Below, in pieces: positions 12,101-27,100 of a stretch of 64,000 nt of DNA. The notes beneath the pieces were generated by a model, which was not told where the DNA came from, did no database searches, and saw only the letters and a program-made list of their open reading frames with translations. How positions within the stretch are numbered: position 1 is the first letter of the stretch; every line of letters starts with the position of its first letter. The position numbers were made by a program, and so were the translations under genes. This DNA is from Echinarachnius parma (lineage: Eukaryota > Echinodermata > Echinoidea > Clypeasteroida > Echinarachniidae), in the NCBI GenBank assembly GCA_037951105.1, contig JBAMJV010001300.1:62001-126000 (forward strand), given 5' to 3'.

Positions 12101-15100
12101 ACATCTGATATACAAATCCAAACTAACTTCAAATTACATCAAACATTCAAAGAAAATGTATAACTAGGGCCCCGTTTCATAATACTTTTCTGATTGTAAA
12201 TGTCCAATATTGTAACTACCATGGCAACAATGACAATGCTCAATGCTGATTGGCTGACAGTGGTGTAGTTACAATCATTGGGACATTTTAATACAACTGG
12301 AAAAGTTTTATGAAATGGGGCCCAGAACATGTGACTCACAAAGAAAATAGTCTATCAAATGAGGTTATTGTAAACACAAACGTTGAACTTTTGATTCCAG
12401 GTTGGGACTCTACCTGAGTCAGACACTGGCCCGCTACTGGAGAAGAAGAGGGGCTTGGTCCAAACAATGTGTGCTACACTGAAGGGGGAGAAGGGAGATA
12501 ACCTCACAGACAGGTGAGAATAGTACTATCACATTGTATAAACCTACTCGTATTCTTCGTTCCGTCACTGACACTTCCAAGATCTCACTTTGTTTTTGCT
12601 GATAAAAGATTCACTATCGCAGCTTCTGTATCATGGAATGCGCTCTACCACAGCATATTAGACAAATTCCACATGTACTCACCTCACCTAAAATCCTTCC
12701 TTTTCCCTTGAATAGTTGTAGTTTGTAAGAATCTTGTTGTTATTTTGTATGTATTAATTGTTATACTTGTAAGCGCTATGATGCATTGTGAATAGAAGGG
12801 AGACAACCTTACAGACATGTATTAAACAGAATGCTCCATATCAAGTGGAGTGAGTGCACATTTAGTGAGGGATTGATTGATTGTGGATTAAAACAAACCA
12901 AAATAAATTTGTTTGGGATATTTAACATTTTAGGATCAAAGTTTAATCTTATCATGTTGCTTGTAGCTTAGTTGTGGATTGGTCCTGACAATGTGTGCTA
13001 CACTGAAGGGAAGGGGGGGGGGGGGGGGTGGTGAGGGGGAAGGGAGACAATCTAACATACAGGTAAGGGCAGAGTGCTCCCTAGGGAGGGGAGAGAGTGC
13101 ACATTAATACTGGATTCATTGTGATGTGTATTCGCCATATGTACACACCAGAAAAATTAATATAATAAAAACAATGATAGTAATATTAATATAATAAAAA
13201 GCAAGCAGTGAACGAACTCCATGAAAATTGTCACAAGGGAAATATAAACAAGAATCAGCCTTGGGCAACGGCTAATTTCTATAGCACATCGTTATTAGTT
13301 TGACTGTTTCGAAGGCCTATAAGTTAGTTGCATACTGTAATGTCAAGATGACAAGATGTACATAAATGTGTGATTGTATTTATCGTTTGTCCTTCAGCAA
13401 GGCATATTATCCACATTGCTGCTCTCTACCCAGGTGTATAAATGGGTACCTGATCTGGTTAAAATTAGCCTGGTCACCTATATGGTTGCCTGCAGCTAGT
13501 GTGCTCCCCAGGGAGTTGAGAATGTGTACAAGATAACTGTGCGGGTCAGAACAGTCTGCATTGATTAGGCGCTATACAAATATGATCTATCATTATTATT
13601 ATTATTATAATTATTACCAGGACCCCCAACTCTCAGCTGCACCAGATGCTTGGGATCAGGAAGGGACGCAAGCTGCTAGCCCGTCTCATCCCCCTCCTGG
13701 CCAAGGAGGATGCCTTCCCCATGCTCAGGGGTTGCCATGCCAACCTCATGCATGTCTTCCGCCAGGAGGCCAAGGACTTGAAGAAAGATGCCATCGAGAG
13801 CCAGAAGGGACACATTGAAGAGGTATGAATATGGTGATGATGATGACGATGATGACAATGCTTATGACAATGATGATGGTAGTGATGATGATGAAGAGGA
13901 TAATGAGAATAAAGATGATGATAAGGATGGTAGGAATGTGGATGATGATGATCCATCCATGTCTTCCATCAGGAGGCCAAGGGTTGAAGAAAGATGCCAT
14001 TGAAAGCCAGAAGGGACACATAGAAGAGGTATGGTGATGATTTTTACCAATCCTTTGTTCTTGGTTCTTGGTTGGTTTCCCTCCAAAATATTCCATCCGG
14101 AATTGTAACTGGAGATGGCGGAGGGTGGACTAAAGGAGGAGTTTGTTTAGAGTGAAGAACAGCTACTTTAAAGGAATCCACAGTTTTAGGTGAAAAAAAG
14201 GAAGAATGAAGGTCATTGGCAATGTTTGTTTTTATGCCTCCGCAACGAAGTAGCCGGAGGCATTATGTTTTCGGGTTGTCCGTCCGTCCGTCCGTCCGTA
14301 CGTCCCGTTCTCGTGATCTTGTTATCTCAAGAACCGTTTGACGGATTTTCACCAAACTTGGGTCATGTATGTATCTTGGGGGGCTAATGATCTGATTAGA
14401 TTTTGGGGTCATGAGGTCAAAGGTCAAAGGTCACAGAGCTCATTATATATGCAAAAATAGCTCGTGATCGCGTTATCTAAAGAAGGGATTGACAGATTCT
14501 GACCAAACTTGGTACATGTATGTATCTTGGGGGACCGATGATCTGATTAGATTTTGGGGTCATGAGGTCAAAGGTCAAAGGTCACAGAGCTCATTATATA
14601 TGCAAAAATAGCTCGTGATCGCGTTATCTCAAGAACGGATTGACGGATTCTGACCAAACTTGGTACGTGTATGTATCTTGGGGGGCCAATGATCTGATTA
14701 GATTTTGGGGTCATGAGGTCAAAGGTTAAAGGTCACAGAGCTCATTATATATGCAAAGATAGCTCGTGATCGCGTTATCTCAAGAACGGATTGACGGATT
14801 CTGACCAAACTTGGTACATGTATGTATTTTGGGAGGCCAATGATCTGCTTAGATTTTGGGGTCATGAGGTCAAAGGTTAAAGGTCACAGAGCTCATTATA
14901 TATGCAAAAATAGCTTGTGATCGCGTTATCTCAAGAAGGGATCGACAGATTCTGATCAAACTTGGTACATGTATGTATCTTGGGGGGCCAATGATCTGAT
15001 TAGATTTTGGGGTCATGAGGTCAAAGGTCACAGAGCTCATTATATATGCAAAAATAGCTCGTGATCGCGTTATCTCAAGAAGGGATTGACAGATTCTGAC

Positions 15101-18100
15101 CAAACTTGGTACATGTATGTTCCTTGGAGAGCCAATGAACTGATTAGATTTTGGGGTCATGAGGTCAAAGGTCACAGGGCTCATTATATGTAAAACGTAG
15201 CTTGAGATTGGAAATCTCAAGAACTGTATATCAGATTTCAATCCAACTTGATACCTGAATGTATCTTAGGGAACAATTGTAGTCATTAGATTTTGGGGTC
15301 ATGAGGGCAAAGGTCAAGGTCACTTATAGCTCATAATTGTGATACGTCAAGATCTAAAAGACAGAGTACCATCAAAATTGAGTTGACAGAATTAATTCAG
15401 TGTACATGTTGATTTGGGCTTGATATAAATACATTGCGTAATGGCGGAGGCATCATTTTCGACTGCGCGTAGTCGAAGATCCATCTAGTTTAATGTACCT
15501 TGGTTGGTAAGGTTTGTGTTCAAGCGAGCCCTGGCTTCGCTGACAAGGTCCCAGACCATGTAGCTCACAAGGTTTGCTTTTAGGGATCCTTGGCTTGGCT
15601 GGCAAGGTGTTTCTCTTTAACCAAACCTTTGCTGACAAGGCCCACTATTATAGCAAAGTTTTTTATTTAGCAAAATCTGCCTGGCAAGGTTTTGTTTTTT
15701 AGTGAACCTTGGCTGGCAAGGATTGTTTTTAGTGAACCTTGGTTGGCAAGTTTTGTTTTTATGTGAACCTTGGCTAGCAAAGTTTTTTTCTTAGCGAACC
15801 TTGGCTGGCAAGGTTTGTTTTTAAGTGAACCTTGGCTAGCAGAGTTTGTTTTTTAGTGAACCTTGGTTGGCAAGGTTTTGTTTTTTAGCAAATGTTGGCT
15901 GGCAAGGTTTGTTTTTTAGTGAAACTTTGTTGGCAAGGTTTTTTTTCTTAGCGAACCTTGGCTCGCAAGGTTTTGTTTTTTAGCAAACGTTGGTTGGCAA
16001 GGTTTGTTTTTTAGTGAACCTTGGTTGGCAAGGATTGTGTTTTTAGCGAACCTTGGCTGGCATGGTTTGTTTTTTAGCGAATCTTGGTTGGCAAGGTTTG
16101 TTTTTTAGTGAACCTTGGTTGGCAAGGATTGTGTTTTTAGCGAACCTTGGCTGGCAAGGTTTGTTTTTTAGCGAATCTTGGCTAGCAAAGTTTGTTTTTT
16201 AGTGAACCTTGGCTGGCATGGTTTGTTTTTTAGTGAACCTTGGCTAGCAAAGTTTGTTTTTTAGTGAACCTTGGCTAGCAGAGTTTGTTTTTTAGTGAAC
16301 CTTGGCTAGCAAAGTTTTTTTCTTAGCGAACCTTGGCTGGCAAGGTTTGTTGTTTAGTGAACCTTCGAAAATAAGGTTTGTTTTTAAGTGAACCTTGGCT
16401 AGCAGAGTTTGTTTTTTAGTGAACCTTGGTTGGCAAGGTTTTTTTTTTTAGCAAACCTTGGCTTGCAAGGTTTTGTTTTTTAGCAAACGTTGGCTGGCAA
16501 GGTTAGTTACTTAGTGAACCTTTGCTTTTAGCGAACCTTGGTTAGCAAACCTTGGCTGGCAAGGTTTTAATTTTTAGCAAACCTTGACTGGCAACGTTTG
16601 CATTTTAGCAAATCCTGGCTTCGCTCGCAAGGATTGCCTTTTGGAAACATTCGCTGGCAAGGCCCACTTTTTTTAGTGAACCCTGACTTTACTGGCAAGG
16701 CGCACTTTTTTTTTAGTGTACCCCGACTTGGCTTGTAAGGTTTGCCATAATGTAGTGTTAGCCCTCTACATCCATATTTTAAGTAATATTTTACTGAGAT
16801 AACATGTAACAGCAAATTATGAAAGGACATTTAAAATTCATTTGAACTTAAATTATTTGTTTTAACCCAAAGTATTTTGCAAACCCTGCCCCTGCATTAC
16901 CCACTTCTCAGCCTATGATGACACTCTAATGATCTTATCGTTGATTGTGCTGTTGATGATTATGCTCATACTTTCTGTGATGACATGCCATTGTGTGGTT
17001 TTTATATGTATCCTTACCAACAATTATTTTTTTAAATCCATAATTACTTTTCAGACCCTGCCCCTGTTGTACCCGCCTCTCAGCAATGTCATCCATGAAA
17101 CCGACCTAGACGATCTCACTCTCCTGGTCGATGACCTCGAGGCCCAGGTAGCAACCACCCCATCGGCTGCTCAGCTCAAGGGATCCTCCGTCATATCTAA
17201 TGCTGTACAGAACAAGGTAAGACATTTCTCCTATTTAAGAACATCCTAGGGAGTGGTCTTTATAAGCAGGGGTCTTTATAGACACATGCTTATAACTTGT
17301 ATTTTTGTATTTACATGAGATTTACATACGTACATGTATGTTCTAGGGATGCAAGTATAGTGGCCGCCCAGCTCAAGGGTTCCTCTGTCATATATAATGA
17401 TATGTAGAACAAGGTAGGATAATAACTGCATGCACTGTATCAACTTGCTCAAATTCAACCAAAAATTCTTTGGAGCTTTCACATTTCACTTGTAAAATGT
17501 TGTATGCCTTTTTAAAAAAATTTTTAATGGATTTTACCCGGTCGGGACTTGTCCTGAATATACATGTACATAATCAATCTATAGAAGTACTGAAATCTGT
17601 CACTTCTTTTTGGTGACCAATAATTGTATTTTATGATAACACATAATGTCTTTATTGTTATTTTGCCAGTTTGGTGTATCTCTGGTTCTATGTATGATAA
17701 ACCATGCAGAGGAGATCTACTCCTCACATGACGTATAGCCCAAACACACATTCATGTTTCATAGTTAAAACAGCAGGGTTTTGTGCATAATCAATCTATA
17801 AAAGTACTGAAAGCTCTCTCACTTCTTTTGGTATATGACAATAATTGTATTTTATGATAAAATATTAATGTTTTTATTGTTATTTTGCCAGTTTGGTGTA
17901 TCTCTGGTTCTATGTATGATAAACCATGCAGAGGAAATCTACTCTTCACATGACGTTCAGCCCAAACATAGGCAATGGTAAGTCATACACATGTTCACAA
18001 AGTCTTATGAATGTCACACAGAGCTGCCTACAATTCATTTTTTGGCCATGATTATAAAAAACAACAACTTATATTTACCAGATTGCCCATGATAATATCT

Positions 18101-21100
18101 GGTTCTGTGTATGATAAAACCATGCAATTTTTGCCATGATAAAAAAAACAGCATATTTACCAGATTGCCCATGATAATATCTGGGCCCTGTTTATAAAAC
18201 GGTTCAAATGGTTGTAACTGTCTCATTATTGTAATACAATGGCAACAGCCAATCAGCATAATTGGACACTTACAACAGTTGACAAAGTTTTATGAATTGG
18301 GGCCCAGGTTCTGTGTATGATAAGCCATTCAGAGAAAATCTACTCATTGCATGATGTGCAGCCCAAACAAAAGTGTGTGTTGCTTTGAGAAGTACTTACA
18401 TACATGTATGTGTCAGTGCTTTAGTATGTGTGAGTATGCTCATGTGGGTGACAAAATGTGTTGTGTTTTGTTTGTTACTTAATCCGTTCAGGACCGATTG
18501 ATTTTGCTACAACATATATTCTCCATAGACCCAAGCCCGAATATTTTCGGGACACGTCCTGAACAGGTTTATAGTGTGTGTGTATATTACGTAATTCTTC
18601 ACATTCTCCAATGTTTCTCCTATTTTCTCTTTTAATGAAGCAGTAAAGATCTAACCACTATATTTTCTTATTTTCCCACATAAATTTCAAATAACCCAGA
18701 CCCGGTTCACATTGTTGTACATGATCCGGTGTTAATGTGTGTGTTTTGTTTGTTTATGTGTGTGTACAAATTTTCTCATTTTCCGGAGTTTCCCCTTTTT
18801 GCCATTTTTTGTGGAGAAGTAGTACCAGAAGCAATCTAACAATATACATTCTTTTATTTTTCCCACATAAATTTGAAATATCAATCAAGACCAGATGGAC
18901 TTTCTACCTATTTCTTGTTTTCTTTGTCACATGTTTATGATGTTGCAGTCTATTCTTCACCTTGCGCACTACTGTGTATTTAAGTCCTTTGGGGACATTG
19001 TTTGGCAACGGCATAGGGACGAAATATTGAAGTGTTATCATTCATTCTCATGGAGGGTTACAATAGATGTACCATGATTATATTTCCCCACACACATTTG
19101 AAGAATAAAAGGGGACCACCATGCAAAGAACAGCACAGGGTCATATTTTGGAGTACCATTGTTTGATATTAAATAGATGTCCAACACTTTGCAAAGGGTT
19201 GTGTTATTCATGAACAATGCAATTAATCACAAAACTCATGGAACCAATTCCGAGAGCGCCAAACTTTTGCTAGTGCGCCAATTCTATACCTGCCTACGTT
19301 TGCAGACAATAGAAGCATGGTAGACATGTACGTCCTAAAGGACTAGTCTTCGTCTGCAGACCCATGAACAATTACTATTGTTTTTATGTGTTTTCAAATT
19401 ATAAAGTTTGTGTGGAAACCAATTTTTCTGACATTGTTGGTGGAATGGACTACTAAAACTGTAACCTTACAGTTATAAAAATAGTATTTTTGGGTGTTGG
19501 TTCCCCTTAAACCAGACTAAGACCAGGTGAACTCTGTTAGTCGTATTTATCCAGGGTTGCAGATTTATGAAGTCGATTTATGAAGTCGATTGATATTTTT
19601 ATCAGTCACCCAGAATTTACCCTTTATTTTTGTGACTTCTTCTAAATAGGTCAAAGGTAAATGTGGGTGAACACGTGCTTGTGCGTGTTGTTCATACTAT
19701 CGGCTATTGTGTGAATGACCTACATGTACATGACTTTGTACATGACTTTGTACATGACTTTGTACAGTAATTATCTCCATGTTGTTGGGTTAGCGTGAGA
19801 AGGGCGATAAGTACATTTTTTGCTAAATTTAGTTACCATATAATCTTGTAGGTTGGTACCTTCTCTATGTATGATGCTAGATTTTGCGATAAAAATTACC
19901 TCAAATTTGGAGGGAAAAAAAAGAAAGAAAGAGAGCTAAATTTAGTTCCTTCAAAGCTCCCGAATTTAAAACATGAAAAGTATGAATAGTGACTTAGCCC
20001 CTTTCCACCTTTCCTTTTCTCAACTGACAATATGTGGGTGAAAGGGAGCATACTATGATTTCATTGTAATTGCTGCAAGGGATTTTCATGCTCTACATGG
20101 CATTTGTGTGTATTGTAACTCACCAAAATTCGAGCTTGGCACTCAAGGAGTTAATAGCGGATTTAAACCAATGTATTTCTATGTATCTTTATACAAGTTG
20201 TTTAATACAGAACTCGGTATACATGTAGGTTGAATGAACTCTGGTAATACATTCCAGGTGTGAATCATATTATGGGTTCATATTTGTGACCTACATTTCT
20301 TTGAAAGGAACCACAAGTAGAAGCTTGAGCTGAGAAAATCATGTTTGAAGTCAGAATTCTTCAAAAATGATTGAATATATATCCTGCTTTTAGCTGGCTA
20401 GAGGTAGTTAGTTTAGTTGGTTAAAGGAACTATTCAGCATCTAGATGGCCTAATTTTCACAATTAGTCTCTCTCTATGTAATTTTTCCTCAAGAAAAAGA
20501 ATTTGGCAGTCATTTCCCATGAAATCAATCAATTTTGGGGTAATAAGTAAATATCTAATTGTCCTGGGAACGCCCCTTTTAAATCGCCAACATCGATTAT
20601 GCTGCCCTCTATTTGTGTGAAGTCATCTAAAGAACTTCGCCCCATAGTCTCTGTACACGACGCCTCTCTAAATTCTCTAGTTGACGTAAGCCGATGAAGT
20701 GTCAATCACGCTGCTAATTTTGGACCCTAAATGTGGGCGTAAACTGGCTGCTAAGTGAGATTTGGCATAAAAAAACTAGCCTAAAATCACTACTGTGTTT
20801 ATTTTCATGGAGTTTTTTTCTGCAGACCTAGTTTACCAGTCATCAATTATGGAATAAGTGCCAAAATACGTTGTATTCTTTTAATTAGTTCCTTGAACCC
20901 TAACCATTCGCGTGATAATTCTGCAACGCGCGCAGGTATTGCCGCGCGACTTCACAAGTTTTTTTATTGAAGTCTTGCGCAACTTTTGAGACTAAATTTG
21001 CGACGATCGGGTATACCGTTCTAAAGTCACGTGACCTTTTGTAAGTGAACGTCGGCCCGGAAAATCGCTAAATTTTGTGATTTGTGTACAAATCCTATGG

Positions 21101-24100
21101 AAATTGATTTTTTCCTAGAATACACAAAACCTTCATTATTTTTCATTCTAATCACTGCAATCATTTAATTTTGGGCTAAAAATGGTTGGATAATAGTCAA
21201 TAATTTATTCCATTGAAAAAAACATGAGTCGAAAAAACAAAGAAATACATAAGAAATTCCCAAAACAAAGAAATACATAAGGAAAATTTTGGCTGTCACA
21301 ATCTTTAATGTTCAAAACCTGTTAATTAAGTCAAAAAGAATTTTCATGCATAAAATTAGCATATTCTGAGCAATATTTAGTGATTTACAGACAAAAAGAG
21401 GATTTCTGCATAAATTTGCATAATTAATTAAAAATGGATTATTTTCAAAAAAATAACAATGCAATCTTGTAGGTTATGTTGCAAGCTATCTGCGTGCCAA
21501 ATTTTGTAGAATCCACCCCCCTCCCCCGGCCAGAGCATAGCCAAAATAACCCGGCCTGGTTAGGGTTAAAGTTTTTCTTCAAAGAAAAACCAATATTAGT
21601 AAAATTATATCTTTACAGAAAGTTGAAATCATACAGAATATGAAAATACTACTTTCCAAGTACTCGCACATCCAAAAATTGAAAAAAAAATGAAAATAGT
21701 AAACACTGCCTCAAAAACCCCAATCCAGCGACGAGCGGAGTCAGTAGCTGTGTGTGTTGTACTGACGTAATGAAAGGGGTTATCCAATAGGAAGCTTCGG
21801 TATCTACCACATAATATACCGGAATTGTACCCCTTTATACCGATGATTCCGTGGTTGTTTAAACTACTTTCTGTACAATTATGGTGGTTTAAAATTTGTG
21901 AACTAATGAAACAACAACTTATATTCGTTGTAAAGTTATTCTTTTATTCATTAATGTGTCTGATAAAGTAAAAATAGGTAAATGAATCACCTAGTCTGCG
22001 AGTGGAATCATCATGTGCGGTGCGACGTGCAACGCTGGCGGCATGCATGATACGTGCAGAGCCTCGACCGTGCGCGTACGGTGGACAATGCATGCAACAG
22101 CGGTTAGTGCATGTATGTAGCTCGCCTCAATTCTAGCGAGTTAGGAAATTACTGAGATTATCAGCGCATTTTTTGCTGTTTTTGCAGGTAATTGTTCTCG
22201 TATTTGTTTCAAAAGCCTTACAAACATTTAAGTAAAATAAGAGATAGTCTAGAATAGGTGTGATCGTAATAATCTTGCATTTTCGTTCCTGTTCGGAACT
22301 TTTTAAAAGTGCAATTACTTACAAGGCAGTCATGGCAGTTGGCGCGGCAGCTAGCTAGCTAGGTAGCTAGAGCACAACCTGTCTCGCAGGCCGGGCCGCT
22401 GAAACTCTAGTGCGTGTTCTGTATCATTCAACTGACAGGCATTTTTTTTTTCGAGGCACGTTCAATTTGCGTCTCTCAATTTGTCAAAACAAATCTATAA
22501 TTTTGCGAAAATAACCACTCATACGGTAAAAAAATGTACTTTTACACTAACATTGGGCAATTTTCTAGATTGTTTTTTTCTTTTCCGATGTTGCAAAACG
22601 AGCGAGCGATGGTTGTTGTTAATAAAATACTGCACGCAAACTGATGTATACCGCGGCGATCGCGCATGCGCAATCGATATAGCAGAGAATTCATCCCCTT
22701 GTCATACGTCATCGACCTAAGCGGCGAGATCGGGGTGAATTTGGGCCTGGTTTGGAGGGTGAATTTTTCTCTTTTTCAATTTCGATTAAAAAAAAATTAA
22801 AATTCAAAAAATCTGAATTTCTCGAGGCTTGTAAAGTACAAGATAACCTTCACAATCATACCAAATTCGACTCAATTTATAATCAATGAAGAAAATCTAT
22901 AAAGTCCTTCCCTAGCCAATTTTGGCACATAAGGCGGCGCTTATCTCTGATTCATTAGCCCTAGGCCACACGTCTACTAAATGTAGCGAATGCTACAGAA
23001 GGGGGCCAGTCCTCTGGTAACTTGTGTGATTAAATTTCCCTTCTCCATTCTATGAATGTTGAGTGCCTGGCTAGAAGGCAGAAGATACCATTTTTAAAGT
23101 CTTTGGTATGACCCGGTCTGGGTTCGAACCCGGGTCCTCCCGTGCATGAGGCGGATACTCTAACTGCTAAGCCACCATGCTCGAAGGCTTCTTAAAGTGA
23201 GGCCTGTAAAGTGTCTAACTCCACAAAAATTACTTGGAGCTTCCTCGTTTCTCTTCTACCGTGTTGTTTAGCTTATGGTAAGAGAAGAATAAAATAGGGT
23301 TAGATTTTTTCATGCCCCTTTAGTATGACGATATCTATCATTCAGCTCAAAAGCGTTAACAAACAGTCATAAACCTCATAAACGTCAGTTGTAAAGCTGA
23401 CGCATATTTTCGCTTTTTTAACCAGGAAAGCAGTGTTCTTTTTCAATGAAACTTTCACACATCATTCGGACATATCTTACAATGATTTTGGTACAGGATT
23501 GAAGTCTCAAATGTAATTTTGGGCAATATCTGACACTTTACAGGCCTCACTTTAATCTTTTATTGACATTTAAAACCAAACTGATGAAGGAAAAGAAGAG
23601 GAATACTTGTTTGTGTGGTTGAGGAAAAACAGAAATGAGTTTTAGAAACCTTGATCAACTGGAGTTAACCCTTTGAATCTGGGAGTCGCCAGTCTGCCTA
23701 AAGACACCCTGATGTAACCCATTCCAGACGTTCTGATTTTAGTCAAGTAATTCTGATGACCAGTCCTGAATGGGTTAATTAAAAAGATAATCAAATTTTA
23801 GATAAGATTCATCTGATTGTGAAATCATAGTTTCAAAAAAATGTTTTGTTCACACAATCAACTTTACTTACTTATTTTAGCTTGACTTTTCAAACATCTT
23901 TGATGTCCTTCATCAGAAGTAACTCTGAGTCTGACTAGAGTACCTTCATAAAGAAAGTAGCGACATCTATTGTTCACAAAATGGATACAAAATGGCGAAA
24001 GGAATTTAAACCACTGCATGCTCAAAGAGGTTCAGTCATAGTTTAGCGCATTGTTGAACTCAGCATTCCTGTATGCAGTAACTTAAAACAGCTGTCGCCA

Positions 24101-27100
24101 TTTTGTATCCATTTGTGCACACCAGTTGTCGCTACTCTCTTTATGCAGGTACTCTAAGTCTGACCGCTGGATGGCGCCATCTAGCGGTCAGAGTAACTTC
24201 TGAAGTTGATTGTGTGAAAAAAACATTTTTTGACAATCAAATTTGATATGTAACTTAGAGGAAATGAAACAATAACATGACTGACTGACTGAATGAATTC
24301 AAATACAGTTTAATAAAGATGTGACCTTTATTCACCACTAACAAACCTGTATTCTGTTCTTAAAATGGTAAAATTTAAGTGCCTTGGCATATTTTTTTTT
24401 TTGCTTTTTAAACTGGGGGTATAAGTGCTTACAAGTGTAATTACATTTAATTTGTAAAGAGTATAATTACCAGAATCGAAAATCTGACATGCGTTAGTTT
24501 TTTGCTTTAGAATTTGTACTGGGGATGAAAGTGGTCTGTAATTAAATTTGATTTGTAAAGAGCATTTTGAGGGACTGACTGACGTTGAATGATGCTTGCA
24601 TGTTCTGCACTACATTCACGAAAGTATGGATATGGTATTCATTACATAAATGGCATTTCTGAAAGTGTTAGGGTTGTCTTTGTATTAGATTCTAAACATG
24701 GGAAGTAAATTGTGCAATTCAATTTGATTTGTTAATAAAATCACAAGAATGGAACATTTTAAGTGACTGACTGAATTGGATGATACCTTTATGTTCTGAA
24801 CTATGTATTTGCAATTTACAGGAATTCATTATAGATATAATTTCTGTAAGCGTTATGGTTGTCTTTGACTTTTCGTATTAGATTTCAATTATGGGAAAAA
24901 GTGTAAGGGCAACTCAATTTGATTTGTTAATATATTCACAATAATAGGACATCTTAAGTGACTGACTAACTCACTGACTGACTCGAAAGAAACTTCTGAA
25001 CCATGTGTATGCATTGCAGGAATTCTACTTTTCGTATTAGAATTCAAACATGGGAAGTAAAATAATGTAAGTGCAATTCAATTTGATTTGTTAATAAAAT
25101 CACAAGAATGGTACATCTTAAGTGACTGACTGATTGACTGAATTGGATGACATCTTTATGTTCTGAACTATGTGTTTTGCATTGCATTTATAACTATTTT
25201 TTACAGGAATTCATTATTATATAATTTCTGTAAGTGTTACGGTTGTCTTTGTATTAGATTCTAAACATGGGAAGTAAGTGCTAACTATGCAATTCAATTT
25301 GATTTGGTAATAGAATCACAAGAATGGAACCTTTTAAGTGACTGACTGAATTTAATGGCACTTTTATGTTCTGAACTGTGTGTATGCATTGCATTTAGAA
25401 CTTTTTTTTTTACAGGAATTCATTATAAACATATAACTATTTTATTATAAACATACTTTCTGTAAGTGGTAGGTTGTCTTTGTATTAGATTCCAAACATG
25501 GGAAGTAAATGTAAGTGCAATTCAATTTGGTAATAGAATCACAAGAATGGAACATTTTAAGTGACTGACTGAATTGAATGACACTTTTATGTCTTGAACT
25601 ACATGTATGTAGCACACAGTAACTAGTATGCCTATGTTTCCAGACCTTTACATGTAATTACATAATTGTCATTTCTAAATGTGTTAGGGTTGTCTTTGTA
25701 TTAGATTCTAAACATGGGGAGAAAGTAATAGAGGAAATCAATTTTATTTTGTTAAAATAACTACAAGAATGGGGCATCTTTAGTGACTGGCTGACTGACA
25801 GACTTAAGGACTGAATTGAAGGAAAATTACATTTTACATTTTCCTTGGATTAGTGAAAAAATTATTAAATTTACTTTAATATTCAGAGATAAGAGAAAAA
25901 GTTAATGTTGAACCCATTGATTGAGGAGGCTCATAAAATACCTTTGTTGTGATCTAGATCTATGGAGAATACTTAATATTTCAAATCAAATAGTCTTGGA
26001 GGAGTTAAGAATATGTGACCGGCTCTGTCACTTTGGGTAATTCATCGGGAATATCAAAATTGAGATTAATAGTGTTTTGAATTCTCTAGGATTTCAGCTT
26101 TAAAATGATATACAACTTGATAAGTATGAGTTTCTTGAAGGCTAGAAAAACGCACATTAATAACATGGACCAGAGCCCCGTGATTTGTCAAAAAACGGAG
26201 AAAATCGCTTCTAAAGTTTTGCATCCATTCAGAAAAGCATTCTCACACACCGAGCGAGAAGTTGAACGGTTCGCTTTCACCTTTCCGCTTTTCGTAATCG
26301 ATCAGCAAACGAAATAATGCATGCGCAGTTATACTGTTATTCATCGGCCAATCAGCAACGCTTTCGCCGGTATAGCGTAATTGTACAAAGCCTCAGCCTC
26401 GACAAACTAGCCCATGTGCTGCCCTTTGATGTGCATGTATTACAACCGCGGTGTATTGTGTATGTACGTACCGCCATAAACCACCGCATCATATTCACCA
26501 TACCGCCGCTGTACCACCGGTAGACAAAAGAAAAGCGCAGTTTGATACCGTATGATATGGTACGCTGCACACGCACACTGCACACTTGCGGCATGCCCAG
26601 CGCGATTCAATGCGGTATATACCCATAGAATTATAAACAAACCAACTACTCGTTTACTATACAGTATGCCGCGAACGCTTTCCGGAAATGTACAACACAC
26701 GGACAATACAACTCTATTCAGGTTAGTCTGACCAATCACTATACAGCTACAGTGCTTTCTTCTTGCAGCTCACCGCGGCGGTACGGTCGAATCACACACA
26801 CATAGCTGGCGCGTTCGTTTCACAATCGATCATGATCAGCCAGCGCGGATTTACTGAGTTTCTGGTCGAAACCGAAATGAAGGTTGCTTAGACAAATCAT
26901 TATTTACGGCATAAAAAATTTGATTAAGGACCTGAAATTTTCAGAGAATGTAGATGAAACATGTATTTATCAAATCCCATAAAGTTAAATATTTCAGCCA
27001 AAGACAATATTTTTTGATTTTGAGGATCTAAGTACTAAAGACCCATCCCGACTTTACACCCATTCTCTGGGAGCCGGTCTCATATATGAACATTTAAAAT

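Noticed and set aside
12514..12711. Small host gene at the exon 11 end
   Set aside because: The frame ends in a reverse-transcriptase C-terminal pattern and is better explained as a truncated LINE end.
13633..14096. His-rich and Asp-rich frames
   Set aside because: Arise from the (GAT)n microsatellite and from the antisense of exon 12.
17670..17755. Upstream exon 14 copy as the real or a mutually exclusive exon
   Set aside because: It has an in-frame TAG and no donor, whereas 17892-17977 has both splice sites and the phase required by exon 15.
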